Assembly: GCA_002437725.1 (NCBI GenBank)
Contig: DJRF01000012.1
Coordinates: forward strand, 40,047 to 104,046
Length of the DNA: 64,000 nt
DNA from: Treponema sp. UBA6367
GTDB taxonomy: Bacteria; Spirochaetota; Spirochaetia; Treponematales; Treponemataceae
Direction of reading: 5' to 3'
A program made the translations under genes and the position numbers. This document shows, one piece after another, positions 26,855 to 35,234 of the stretch. Position 1 is the first letter of the stretch. Every line of letters begins with the position of its first letter. The notes beneath the pieces are model-generated. The model was not told the DNA's origin. It made no database searches and worked only from the letters and a program-made list of their open reading frames with translations.

Positions 26855-28072
26855 TTAGTCTAAAATTGAATCGAGTTCTTTTGTTATTTTTTCTTTATCT
26901 AATTTTTGGCCGATTATGCAAAGTTTTATCATGCGGTCGCCAACTTTTGAATCCCATTCAGCGCGAACTTTAGGTTCTCTTGCAAGAACTTCCTCCTGCT
27001 CCTGTTTTGAGCAAGAAGCAAGCCATGTTCCAGAAGCCCCGGCCTGAATCTGCCGGCCAGAAGTTTCAAACACATAAGCCATGTTGTCTTCATCGCTAAA
27101 CCAAATTACGCCTTTGCAACGAATAATGTTTCTAGGCCAACGAGCGGCATACTCTTCAAGCCTGTCCCGATTAAACGGTCTCCGGCGATAGTAAACAAAG
27201 TTTCCTATTCCGTATTCGTCTTCATCAGCGCCCTCGTGATTGTGCTCGTGATGGTGGTGACCTTCTTCGTGCTGATGCTCGCCATGCTCTTCTTCGTGAC
27301 AGTGTTCTTCATGCTCATGATTGTGTTCATGACCATGCTCACCATGCTCACCATGCTCTTCGTGGCTGCTCTCATCGCCTTCCAAGTGCTGAACCCAGGC
27401 CGCGCTTTCAAAAACTGTATCAAAATCGAATCTTTGCGTTGAAAGAATATCCGCTACATCAACATTTCCTTGGCTGGTTTCAATAACTTTTACATGAGGC
27501 TGAAGAGCGTTTACAACCGCACGAACTTTTTTCATTTCATCTTCAGAAACAAGGTCTTTTTTATTTATTATTAAAGTAGAGCAAAATTCTATCTGTTGAA
27601 CCAAAAGGGATTCCAAGTCTTCTTCGCCCATATCCTTTTTTAAGAGGCTGTCACCGCTAGAGAATTCATCAACAAGACGTTTTGCATCAACTACGCTGAC
27701 AACATTGTCAAGCTTTCCGTTTCTAATCTGTTCGATTGCCTGAGCAATTGGCATTGGCTCGCAAACACCGCTAGCTTCAATTAAAATGTAATCAAACTTG
27801 CCTGTTTTTATAAGATCTTCAATCTGTTGAACCAAGTCAGACTTGAGAGTGCAGCAGATACAGCCATTTTGAAGCCCAATAATGCTTGAAGTGTCAGTAA
27901 TATTTGCGCCTTTTGCAATAAGGCTTTCATCCACATTAATTTCACCAATGTCGTTTACAATTACAGCCACTTTATAGCCTTTTTGATTTGTAAGAACCTT
28001 ATTCATTAAAGTGGTTTTTCCAGCTCCAAGATAGCCACAAAGCAGAGTTATTGGAATTAATTTTTTAGACAT
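26855..28072 (-). CDS. COG0523 GTPase (CobW/ZNG1-type metal chaperone) with His-rich segment
   Basis: 405 residues. P-loop GYLGAGKTT (13-21), the metal-binding NGCICCTL (Cys71, Cys73, Cys74) and NKKDL GTP-binding motif define the CobW/UreG-like G3E GTPases that hand metal, often zinc, to target proteins. Near residues 225-285 is an exceptionally His/Glu-rich stretch (repeats of HGEH and HEHNHEHEE), probably binding or buffering metal. The CobW C-terminal domain follows with FVYYRRRPFNRDRL. GGGAG lies 5 bases before ATG 28072. Metal and client protein are unknown; neither a Zur box nor a metal importer is nearby. Confidence 0.88.
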   Translation of the reverse strand: MSKKLIPITLLCGYLGAGKTTLMNKVLTNQKGYKVAVIVNDIGEINVDESLIAKGANITDTSSIIGLQNGCICCTLKSDLVQQIEDLIKTGKFDYILIEASGVCEPMPIAQAIEQIRNGKLDNVVSVVDAKRLVDEFSSGDSLLKKDMGEEDLESLLVQQIEFCSTLIINKKDLVSEDEMKKVRAVVNALQPHVKVIETSQGNVDVADILSTQRFDFDTVFESAAWVQHLEGDESSHEEHGEHGEHGHEHNHEHEEHCHEEEHGEHQHEEGHHHHEHNHEGADEDEYGIGNFVYYRRRPFNRDRLEEYAARWPRNIIRCKGVIWFSDEDNMAYVFETSGRQIQAGASGTWLASCSKQEQEEVLAREPKVRAEWDSKVGDRMIKLCIIGQKLDKEKITKELDSILD

Positions 28073-28082
28073 ATTTTCTCCC

Positions 28083-28141
28083 ATAAAAAATTGCGATGCA
28101 AACTAAAAGATAAAAACAGACGCCATTTTCGGCTGTTTTTA
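28083..28141 (-). repeat. R2 hairpin-array element, copy b (short)
   Basis: On the minus strand the uraA stop codon (TAA) is inside the first hairpin, AAAACAGCCGAAAATGGCG... TGTTTTTAT, followed by TAGTTTGCATCGCAATTTTTT and GGGAG, the Shine-Dalgarno of the COG0523 gene. Hairpins C and D are absent. Confidence 0.7.
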
Positions 28142-29482
28142 TTCAGTTTTTGCTGTTTCCTCGTCTTTTTCTCCGCGAAGAACAACATTTGTAAGGATTC
28201 CAAGAATTAAAGCGCAAGCGACAGTTCTTATTTCAACCTTGCCAAAATTTATCACCATTCCGCCTACACCAGTTATAAAGATAACTGATGCCACAAAAAG
28301 ATTTCTGTTCTTGTTTAAATCAACTGTCTGGAACATCTTAAATCCGGAAACTGCGATAAATCCATAAAGGGCGATACAAACTCCGCCCATTACACAGTTT
28401 GGAATTGTTTCAAGGAAGGCAACCAAAGGACTTATTAAAGAAAAGACTATGCAAAGAAATGCGCATCCCCATATTGTTATTGTAGAAGCGTTTCTAGTTA
28501 TGGCAACGCAACCAATTGATTCACCGTAAGTTGTATTAGGACAGCCTCCAAAAAAAGCGCCTAAAACAGAACCTATGCCGTCGCCAAGCAAAGTTCTTGA
28601 AAGACCTGGCTTTTCAAGAAGATTAACACCGATTATTGCAGAAAGGTTTTTGTGATCTGCAAGGTGTTCTGCAAAAACTACAAATGCAACAGGAACATAG
28701 GCTGCAAATATTGTTAGAAGATAACTGCCTGTAATTCCAGAAAGACCTTCTTTTCCTCCTAAAAGAAAGGTGAAATCAGGTATAGAAAACAATCCGTGAA
28801 CTTCTTTAAAAGCAGAATAATTTATAACCACAAGCGCAGGATTTTTTGCAAGGATTCCAATAAGAGCAAAAATAGAAGCAACGGCATACCCTGCAAGGAT
28901 TCCTATAATAAAAGGAATGAGTTTTCCGATTTTTTTACCATAGGTAGAGCAAATCATTGTTACAAAAAGTGTTACAAGCCCGCAAATTATAGCAATATAA
29001 GTGCTTCCACCTTCTACGCTTGACTTCATAAGGTCGCCAACAGCATTGCTAGAAAGGCTTAGTCCGATTATTGCAACAGTAGGTCCGATAATTACAGGAG
29101 GCATAAGATTGTCAATCCATTTTACACCGCAGAACTTTATGATTAGCGCGATTACAACGTAAACCAAGCCTGCCATAAGAGCGCCGATTATAAGTCCCCA
29201 GTATCCAACAGAAACAGAGGCAGCTCCTCCAAACGCACTGAACATTGAACCTATAAAAGCAAATGAACTTCCCAAGAATACAGGACTAGAACTTTTTGTA
29301 AAAAGCAAATAAACAATTGAACCGACACCTGCGCCAAACAGTGCGGCAGAAGCCGTAAGACCGTTTCCTACAATCGCAGGAACTGCAATAGTCGCAGCCA
29401 TTATTGCAAGAAGCTGCTGACAAGCGAATAAGAAAACCTTACCAATAGACGGTCTGTCTTTTATTCCATAAATTAAATTCAT
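28139..29482 (-). CDS. uraA: Uracil/xanthine permease (NCS2 family)
   Basis: 447 residues, 12 to 14 membrane segments. The opening RPSIGKVFLFACQQLLAIM and VPAIVG, the SSPVFLGSSFAF segment of the short helix-strand repeat, and the later FGGCPNTTYGESIGCVA motif are those of NCS2 carriers, with the short length and sequence order of the UraA (uracil) group. It imports uracil with protons for salvage. Its promoter is well defined and a hairpin-rich R2-like leader precedes it; AAGGAG is the Shine-Dalgarno. Confidence 0.85.
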   Translation of the reverse strand: MNLIYGIKDRPSIGKVFLFACQQLLAIMAATIAVPAIVGNGLTASAALFGAGVGSIVYLLFTKSSSPVFLGSSFAFIGSMFSAFGGAASVSVGYWGLIIGALMAGLVYVVIALIIKFCGVKWIDNLMPPVIIGPTVAIIGLSLSSNAVGDLMKSSVEGGSTYIAIICGLVTLFVTMICSTYGKKIGKLIPFIIGILAGYAVASIFALIGILAKNPALVVINYSAFKEVHGLFSIPDFTFLLGGKEGLSGITGSYLLTIFAAYVPVAFVVFAEHLADHKNLSAIIGVNLLEKPGLSRTLLGDGIGSVLGAFFGGCPNTTYGESIGCVAITRNASTITIWGCAFLCIVFSLISPLVAFLETIPNCVMGGVCIALYGFIAVSGFKMFQTVDLNKNRNLFVASVIFITGVGGMVINFGKVEIRTVACALILGILTNVVLRGEKDEETAKTE

Positions 29483-29499
29483 TTAAGACTCCTTATAAA

Positions 29500-29592
29500 A
29501 CTCCGCGTAGTGGCGAGAATCACAGTTTGTGAAAGCGACGCTTGAGCAAACTGCAATGATAAAAGATTGACGCCATTGTCGGCACTTTTATA
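29500..29592 (-). repeat. R2-like hairpin element, copy c, in the uraA leader
   Basis: On the minus strand: ATAAAAGTGCCGACAATGGCG... CTTTTAT (equivalent to hairpin A), GCAGTTTGC..., a CTCGCCACTACGCGGAG hairpin, then TTTTATAAGGAG. More diverged than the others but keeps the GCCGA-AATGGCGTC core and its position directly before a Shine-Dalgarno. Confidence 0.6.
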
Positions 29593-29603
29593 CAAATTGT
29601 AGA

Positions 29604-29632
29604 ATTATACTCTTTGAAAAAAAACTATTCAA
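29604..29632 (-). promoter_or_regulatory. Promoter of uraA
   Basis: TTGAAT (29627-29632), 17 bases, TATAAT (29604-29609) on the minus strand. The leader is about 115 bases and contains the R2-like hairpins. Confidence 0.75.
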
Positions 29633-29738
29633 TGGGAATACTTGCAAAAAGTAAAATGTATTATAAAAAACTTCTAAATCTTAAGTTTAAAATTCCGATA
29701 CACAATGTAAGAAAAAGAAAATTTCATGCGAGGAATCT

Positions 29739-32519
29739 ATGCATAATCTTTATAGAAGAAAAATATCAATTTTCGTATTAGTTTTTTCAGCTCTTATACT
29801 TTTTGCTTGTAAATCGGCTCCTAAAAAAGCAGTTTCTGTGCAGCAGCTCATAAAAGAAGGAAGAATTGAAGAGGCAAAAAGCCTTTTTATTTCTAAATAC
29901 GATGTAAATGCAATCGATGAAGATGGCAATACAGCTCTACACGAAGCGGCAGCATTAAACGAACCTTCTATGATAAGTTTTCTCATTGCTCAAGGAGCAG
30001 ATCCTAATATAAAAAATATAACAGAAGGCAGAACTCCTTTGCATATAGCGGTCATAAAAAACGCAACTGAATCTGTTGAAGAATTAATAGCGGACAATTG
30101 CGACATTTTTATCTGCGATAACGACGGAAAAACCGCTATGGAAATAGGATTCGAAGAGAATCCTGTTTATTACGACATATTTATTAATGAAAAAACACGC
30201 AACTGTAAAACCGCAGAAGAGCAAAAAAGCTTAGTTCACTATTTTGTTGAAAAAAAGAACGAAAAAGCATTAGAAAAATGTGTATCTAAAAACTTTTCTC
30301 TTTCGGAAAAAGATATAAACGGAAAAACTCCTTTGGATTACGCATTTTTTGACATAAACTCAGAAGGAATGATAGATATTGCGGCAATATTAATCATGAA
30401 CGGAGCCGAAAGAACAGCAAGCGATGAATATGCATACTTTCAAACGGCAGTTTCAAACAGAAACTTAAACTACAGGTTCGAAGACGGCCAGACACCCCTT
30501 CACTTTAGCGCAATAGCAGGACACGAAAAAATAACTAAATTCTTACTTGAAAACAACGCTTCTACAAATGTTCAGGACAGTTCCGGAGCTACTCCTTTGC
30601 ACGAAGCTGTCCGCTACGGAAACACAAATATTGCAAAAATGCTTCTAGATTCCGGAGCAAACATAAACGCAAAGGACAATCTTGGAAAAACTCCAATTCT
30701 TATTGCAATGCCTGCTCAAAAACGCGATGAATTATACACCTTGCTTATTTCCTACAAAAGCGATGTTACTAAGAAAGACACTTATGGCGATACAGTTTTA
30801 CACATAGCAACGCTTACAAATGTTCCTACTTCAATTCTTGAAAAACTTACATCAGCAGGAGCGGATATAAACGCAAGAAACAAAGACGGCATCACTCCAT
30901 TTTCGCTTGCAATAGAAATAGGCAACAAAGAGCACATAGAATTTTACGCAAAAAAAGGTGCTGATATTCATTCTAAAGACACAAATGGAAAAACCCCGCT
31001 TTTAAGGGCTTTAGAAAAAGATGATGAAACTCTTTCTCTAATTATTACAAGCAAGAATATAAATAGCCACGATTCAAACGGAAATTCCCCTTTATGCGTC
31101 GCAATCAAAAGCGATGCGCCGCTTTCAAAGATTCAGTACATTTTAAGCCTTACAGAGGATGTAAATTCAAGGAACTCCGAAGGCGATACCGCGCTTTTTA
31201 TGGCTGTTCAAAAAAACAAAAAGCAGCTTGGAGAACTTCTTCTGGCAAAAAACGCAGATATTTTTGCTACGAACAACAAAAACCAGTCACCTTTGAGCCT
31301 CGCCTTAAGCAATGGTCAAGAAACTATGGACTGGCTTATAACATCGCAAACTATTAAAGCTACAGATGGAAGCGGAAACACTGCTTTGCATTATGCAGCC
31401 GAATGGGAACTTCCTGAAGCCGTTTCAAAATTGATAAAAAAAGGAGCGGACGCAGAAGCAAGAAATGCAAACGGAGAAACTCCAATATTCAATGCAGCAA
31501 AAACTGACAATGCTTTAGTAATAGAAGAGCTTGTAAAAAACGGCTGCAAGTTAAATATCCGGGACAATCTTGGAAGCACTCCTTTACACACAGCAGTGCG
31601 CTGGGGAAACAGCAGCAGCGCAAAAACGCTTGTCAAGCTTGGAGCAGACATAAACGCTCAAAATGTAACTGGAAAATCTGCGCTTTCTGAAGCGGCAATT
31701 TCTGGAAAAGCTGAAATGGCAAAACTTTTATTAGACTGCGGGGCAAATCCAGACTCCAGCGACACTTCTGGCAGAACAATTCTTATGGACGCAATACGTT
31801 CAAAGAATATAGAAATAACAACTTTGTTGCTTGAACACCACGCAAATCCTCAGATTCAAGAAATTTCAGGAAAAAATGCTTATCACGAAGCAGCAATTGC
31901 CGGCGACATTGAAATAATCAATCTAATAAGAAATGCAGGAGGAAATCCTCTTTCAAGAGATAAAGCCGGAAACACTCCGTTCAGCATAAGCCTTTCTCAA
32001 GGAGATGAAGTTATTCAAGCCGTTTTAGGAGACAACACGACCATTGCAGATAGCGACGGAAACACTCCTATCCATATAGTTGTAAAAAATAACAAAAGCC
32101 CTCAGCTGCTTGAAAAACTTTTAGCGAGAGGCTATCCGTTTGACACAAGAAATGCAGACGGCTACACACCGTTAGGAATCGCGGTTGAAAACAATAATGC
32201 GACGCTTACAAAAATGCTGCTAGAAAAAGGCTCCGATCCTTTTATAACAATCGACAAAAAAGGAATAAACCCGCTTACAATAGTTTTTACAAATAACAAC
32301 ACTCTTATTCTTGAAGATATTGTAAAATACGCAGGTTCAAAAAGCGACATACAGGGAAACACAATTTTGCACTACGCGGCAAGGCTTGCAGATTTGACAA
32401 CAATTGAAAAGCTTGTTTCTTATGGACTTGATAAAGAATCAAAGAATATTTCTGGAGAAACGCCTTACACTACGGCTCTCCGCTGGAAAAGAAGCGACGC
32501 TGCGCAGCTTTTAAAATGA
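29739..32519 (+). CDS. Large ankyrin-repeat lipoprotein
   Basis: 926 residues. A signal sequence with lipobox LILFACKS (acylated Cys24) is followed by roughly two dozen ankyrin repeats through to the end, recognisable by recurring forms of G-TPLH-A, LL--GAD-NA and D--G-T (for example GQTPLHFSAIAGH and GNTALHYAAEWE). No enzymatic or membrane domain is apparent. Expected to be anchored to the periplasmic or outer face as a protein-binding scaffold; ankyrin lipoproteins of this length are known in spirochaetes but their partners are mostly unknown. GCGAGGAA is the Shine-Dalgarno. The gene is monocistronic. Confidence 0.9.
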   Translation: MHNLYRRKISIFVLVFSALILFACKSAPKKAVSVQQLIKEGRIEEAKSLFISKYDVNAIDEDGNTALHEAAALNEPSMISFLIAQGADPNIKNITEGRTPLHIAVIKNATESVEELIADNCDIFICDNDGKTAMEIGFEENPVYYDIFINEKTRNCKTAEEQKSLVHYFVEKKNEKALEKCVSKNFSLSEKDINGKTPLDYAFFDINSEGMIDIAAILIMNGAERTASDEYAYFQTAVSNRNLNYRFEDGQTPLHFSAIAGHEKITKFLLENNASTNVQDSSGATPLHEAVRYGNTNIAKMLLDSGANINAKDNLGKTPILIAMPAQKRDELYTLLISYKSDVTKKDTYGDTVLHIATLTNVPTSILEKLTSAGADINARNKDGITPFSLAIEIGNKEHIEFYAKKGADIHSKDTNGKTPLLRALEKDDETLSLIITSKNINSHDSNGNSPLCVAIKSDAPLSKIQYILSLTEDVNSRNSEGDTALFMAVQKNKKQLGELLLAKNADIFATNNKNQSPLSLALSNGQETMDWLITSQTIKATDGSGNTALHYAAEWELPEAVSKLIKKGADAEARNANGETPIFNAAKTDNALVIEELVKNGCKLNIRDNLGSTPLHTAVRWGNSSSAKTLVKLGADINAQNVTGKSALSEAAISGKAEMAKLLLDCGANPDSSDTSGRTILMDAIRSKNIEITTLLLEHHANPQIQEISGKNAYHEAAIAGDIEIINLIRNAGGNPLSRDKAGNTPFSISLSQGDEVIQAVLGDNTTIADSDGNTPIHIVVKNNKSPQLLEKLLARGYPFDTRNADGYTPLGIAVENNNATLTKMLLEKGSDPFITIDKKGINPLTIVFTNNNTLILEDIVKYAGSKSDIQGNTILHYAARLADLTTIEKLVSYGLDKESKNISGETPYTTALRWKRSDAAQLLK

Positions 32520-32572
32520 AACAAAATCAATTTTTAAAATGTGCATATTTATACATAAAAAATGAAAATTTA

Positions 32573-32601
32573 TTGACTAATAGCATTTATTTTTCTACAA
32601 T
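32573..32601 (+). promoter_or_regulatory. Promoter of the amino-acid ABC transporter operon
   Basis: TTGACT (32573-32578), 17 bases, TACAAT (32596-32601). The transcript leader is about 170 bases and is almost entirely an R2 element. Confidence 0.75.
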
Positions 32602-32608
32602 ATAACAA

Positions 32609-32770
32609 GCTTGAGGGACAATGGCGTTTCTTTTAACGTTATAAGTCCCTTTATTTTTTTAAGTTTGCGTTGCAAATTTTTTTATCATCTGCAATTTCTC
32701 ACTTTGTTGCGAAATTGCATTAAAAAGCCAATCCTAAAACTGAAGTTTTAATCTTGGCTTTTTATGGGAG
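32609..32770 (+). repeat. R2 hairpin-array element, copy d, forming the ABC-transporter leader
   Basis: Oriented with the plus-strand transcript, opposite to the other copies. Hairpins: GGGAC...GTCCC followed by TTTATTTTTTT (terminator-like, with ACAATGGCGT matching the R2 core); AAGTTTGCGTTGCAAATTT; GCAATTTC/GAAATTGC around TCACTTTGTTGC; AAAAAGCCAA/TTGGCTTTTT; then ATGGGAG, the ribosome-binding site. Stems differ from copy a by paired changes. Confidence 0.85.
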
Positions 32771-32776
32771 CATTTT

Positions 32777-33571
32777 ATGAAAAAAACACTTTTATTGGTA
32801 TCAGCAGTTATTGCAACTGTTGCGCTTGCTAGTTGCAGTAAAAAAGTTGAAAAAGGTGAATTCACAATTGAAAAAGGCGTCTTAAAAATTGGCATGGAAA
32901 TTGGCTATCCGCCTTTGGAATACTATGACACAGACGGAAAAACACCTATTGGATTTGATGTAGAGCTTGGCAAAGCCGTTGCTGAAAAACTCGGTCTAAA
33001 AGCAGAATTTATTGATACTGCATGGGACGGAATTTTTGCAGGTCTTCAAACAGATAAATACGACTGCATCATGTCTGGCTCTACAATTACCCCAGAACGC
33101 CTGGAATCTATGGATTTTTCACAGCCTTACATTGGAAACGGCCAGGCAATTATCTTAAAAAAGGATTCAAAATTAAATGTATCTTCTCCTGCAGATTTAA
33201 AAAATCTTACAGTTGGATACCAGGCAGAAACGACATCTGACATCTTTATGACAAAACAGGCCGCAGCGGGGCTTAAGTTCAAACCGGCAGAATATGACAA
33301 AGTTATAAACGCTTATGATGATTTAAAACTTGGCCGCTGCGATGCAGTTGTTAGCGACGCTCTAGTTTCTGCTTCATACCTTGCGCCTGCCGACACAGAA
33401 TACAAAATGGTATGGCAAGGCAAAGCTGATGAATATTTTGGAGTTGCAATAAAAAAAGGCAATGCAAAACTTGTTGAAAAAATTAATCAAGCCATTGATG
33501 AAATGCGCGCTGATGGAACTTTAAAAGCAATTTCTATAAAAATTTTTGGCGCTGATTTAGTTTCTGAATAA
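32777..33571 (+). CDS. Amino-acid ABC transporter, substrate-binding lipoprotein (family 3)
   Basis: 264 residues. Signal peptide with lipobox VALASCSKK (Cys20). The mature protein begins the family 3 fold with LKIGMEIGYPPLEYYD and GFDVELGKAVAEKLG, then GSTITPERLESMDFSQPY, the marks of periplasmic polar amino-acid receptors. The ligand (His, Arg, Gln, Cys or similar) cannot be read reliably. First gene of binding protein, permease, ATPase; a strong hairpin after it probably lowers expression of the rest, as usual for binding-protein operons. Confidence 0.92.
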   Translation: MKKTLLLVSAVIATVALASCSKKVEKGEFTIEKGVLKIGMEIGYPPLEYYDTDGKTPIGFDVELGKAVAEKLGLKAEFIDTAWDGIFAGLQTDKYDCIMSGSTITPERLESMDFSQPYIGNGQAIILKKDSKLNVSSPADLKNLTVGYQAETTSDIFMTKQAAAGLKFKPAEYDKVINAYDDLKLGRCDAVVSDALVSASYLAPADTEYKMVWQGKADEYFGVAIKKGNAKLVEKINQAIDEMRADGTLKAISIKIFGADLVSE

Positions 33572-33573
33572 AC

Positions 33574-33624
33574 AAAACGTAGAGTTTTTAGGCAAGCTTG
33601 ACTTGATAAAAACTCTACGTTTTC
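33574..33624 (+). terminator. Intra-operon terminator-like hairpin after the binding-protein gene
   Basis: AAAACGTAGAGTTTTTA and TAAAAACTCTACGTTTT form a perfect 17-bp stem with a 16-base loop, ending in four T. It lies between the binding protein and the permease, where partial termination or 3'-end protection would give excess binding protein. Confidence 0.8.
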
Positions 33625-33664
33625 CCATCTATATTCATAAAAAATGACAACAGGAATTCATTAA

Positions 33665-34324
33665 ATGGAAAGTTTGCAAAAAATTATCGGCTGGATTCCA
33701 GCCCTTCTTAATGGCGCAAAAATAACAATACTCTTGACTTTAGCATCTGTTTCAGCAGGCATTGTTTTTGGTCTTTTTCTTGCGCTTGGCAAAATGTCAA
33801 AGAACAAGTTTCTAAAATCCATCTGCAGTGCATACATCTTCTTTTTTAGAGGAACTCCTCTTCTTATGCAGCTTTACTTTATCTACTTTGGATTACCAAA
33901 AATTTGCCCGATGCTAACGCTTCAAAGCAAATTCCTTGCAGCATTTATTGCATTTTCACTAAATTCGGCAGCTTACATGGCAGAATACATAAGAGCCGCC
34001 ATTCAATCTATAGACAAAGGTCAAAAAGAAGCTTGCCACGCTCTAGGTTTTTCTTACTGGCAAACAATGGGACTTGTAATTGTTCCGCAGTCAATAAGAC
34101 GTCTAATTCCTTCAATTGGAAATGAGTTTATAATGGTTTTAAAAGATGCCTCTTTGGTATCGCTTATAGCCCTTGAAGATATAACAAAAATTACAAGAAG
34201 CATAGCCTCTTCATCAGGAAACGAACTAGTATATCTTCCTGCAATGGTTCTGTATTTGATTATAACCGCAGTTTTTTCAACTGCGTTCAATAGGACAGAA
34301 AAACATTTTAGCGTTTACGAATAA
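33665..34324 (+). CDS. Amino-acid ABC transporter permease (HisMQ/GlnP type)
   Basis: 219 residues with about five membrane segments. ITILLTLASVSAGIVFGLFLA and FFFRGTPLLMQLYFIYFG are typical of the HisMQ group, and the cytoplasmic EAA loop is EACHALGFSYWQTMGLVIVPQ, the contact site for the ATPase. A single permease gene implies a homodimer. It starts 93 bases after the binding protein and is followed 42 bases later by the ATPase. Confidence 0.92.
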   Translation: MESLQKIIGWIPALLNGAKITILLTLASVSAGIVFGLFLALGKMSKNKFLKSICSAYIFFFRGTPLLMQLYFIYFGLPKICPMLTLQSKFLAAFIAFSLNSAAYMAEYIRAAIQSIDKGQKEACHALGFSYWQTMGLVIVPQSIRRLIPSIGNEFIMVLKDASLVSLIALEDITKITRSIASSSGNELVYLPAMVLYLIITAVFSTAFNRTEKHFSVYE

Positions 34325-34366
34325 TAATTTTTGCATTTTACTTCATAAAACTGGAGAAAAATTAAT

Positions 34367-35128
34367 ATGAGCATTATAAAAACAGAAGATATAAATACAA
34401 GTTTTGGAGACCTTCACGTTTTAAAAGGAATTTCGCTATCTGTAGAGCCAAAAGAAGTCGTGTGCATTATAGGGCCTTCCGGAGCTGGAAAGTCTACATT
34501 TTTAAGAACACTAAACCATCTTGAAAAAATTGACAATGGAAAGATTTTTGTTGAAGACCAGCTTCTTGACGATTACTGCGATGGAAAAGAAAATTTTAAA
34601 ATGCCAAAAAAGGAACGTGCTAAAATTTTGCTAGAAATGGGCATGGTTTTTCAGAAGTTTAATCTTTTTCCGCACAAGACCGTACTTGAAAACGTTATGA
34701 TTGCTCCGATTCATGTAAAAAAGATGGACAAGCAAAAGGCAAAGGAACTATCCTTAAAGCTTATTAATCAGGTTGGACTTGGCGATAAAATAAACGAATA
34801 TCCAGCAAAACTTAGCGGAGGACAGCAACAACGAGTCGCCATAGCAAGAGCTCTTGCAATGGAACCAAAAATCATGCTTTTTGATGAGCCAACTTCCGCG
34901 TTAGATCCTGAACTCGTGGGAGAAGTTCTTTCTGTTATGAAAAAACTTGCAGAAGACGGAATGACAATGATTGTTGTAACACACGAAATGGGATTTGCCA
35001 GGGAAGTTGCTGACCGAGTAGTCTTTATGGACAGCGGAAACATTGTTGAAGAAGGCAAGCCTGAGCAAATTTTTGGAGAACCAAAAAACGAGCGCCTAAA
35101 ACAGTTTCTTAAATCAGTTTTAAAATAA
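34367..35128 (+). CDS. Amino-acid ABC transporter ATP-binding protein (GlnQ type)
   Basis: 253 residues. Walker A GPSGAGKST, Q-loop VFQKFNLFPH, signature LSGGQQQR, Walker B IMLFDEPTSALDP and switch His in VVTHEMGFA are all intact. The FNLFPHKTVLENV sequence is typical of polar amino-acid importers. ATG follows TGGAGAAAA. Ends the three-gene operon; a small hairpin with T run lies about 30 bases downstream. Confidence 0.95.
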   Translation: MSIIKTEDINTSFGDLHVLKGISLSVEPKEVVCIIGPSGAGKSTFLRTLNHLEKIDNGKIFVEDQLLDDYCDGKENFKMPKKERAKILLEMGMVFQKFNLFPHKTVLENVMIAPIHVKKMDKQKAKELSLKLINQVGLGDKINEYPAKLSGGQQQRVAIARALAMEPKIMLFDEPTSALDPELVGEVLSVMKKLAEDGMTMIVVTHEMGFAREVADRVVFMDSGNIVEEGKPEQIFGEPKNERLKQFLKSVLK

Positions 35129-35156
35129 CTACAAAATGTGGAAAAAAGCGGTCAAT

Positions 35157-35180
35157 AGTTCTACTTCTAGAACGTTTTTA
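35157..35180 (+). terminator. Probable terminator of the ABC transporter operon
   Basis: AGTTCTA, loop CTTC, TAGAACG, then TTTTTAT. A short stem with five T, overlapping the left end of an R1 fragment. Confidence 0.5.
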
Positions 35181-35211
35181 TAAATGTAAAAAAAGCTTTC
35201 AGCGAATTTAT
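35163..35211 (+). repeat. R1 element, left-end fragment
   Basis: TTTTTATAAATGTAAAAA, then AGCTTTCAGCGAATTT, matching the R1 left arm only. It lies between the convergent ABC ATPase and sensor-kinase genes. Confidence 0.5.
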
Positions 35212-35234
35212 TTATGTTTCAAAAGTCAGGCTTT

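Noticed and set aside
27236..27442. Plus-strand ORF of hydrophobic residues opposite the COG0523 gene
   Set aside because: It is the antisense reading of the His-rich codons (His codons read as Met/Val), not a gene.
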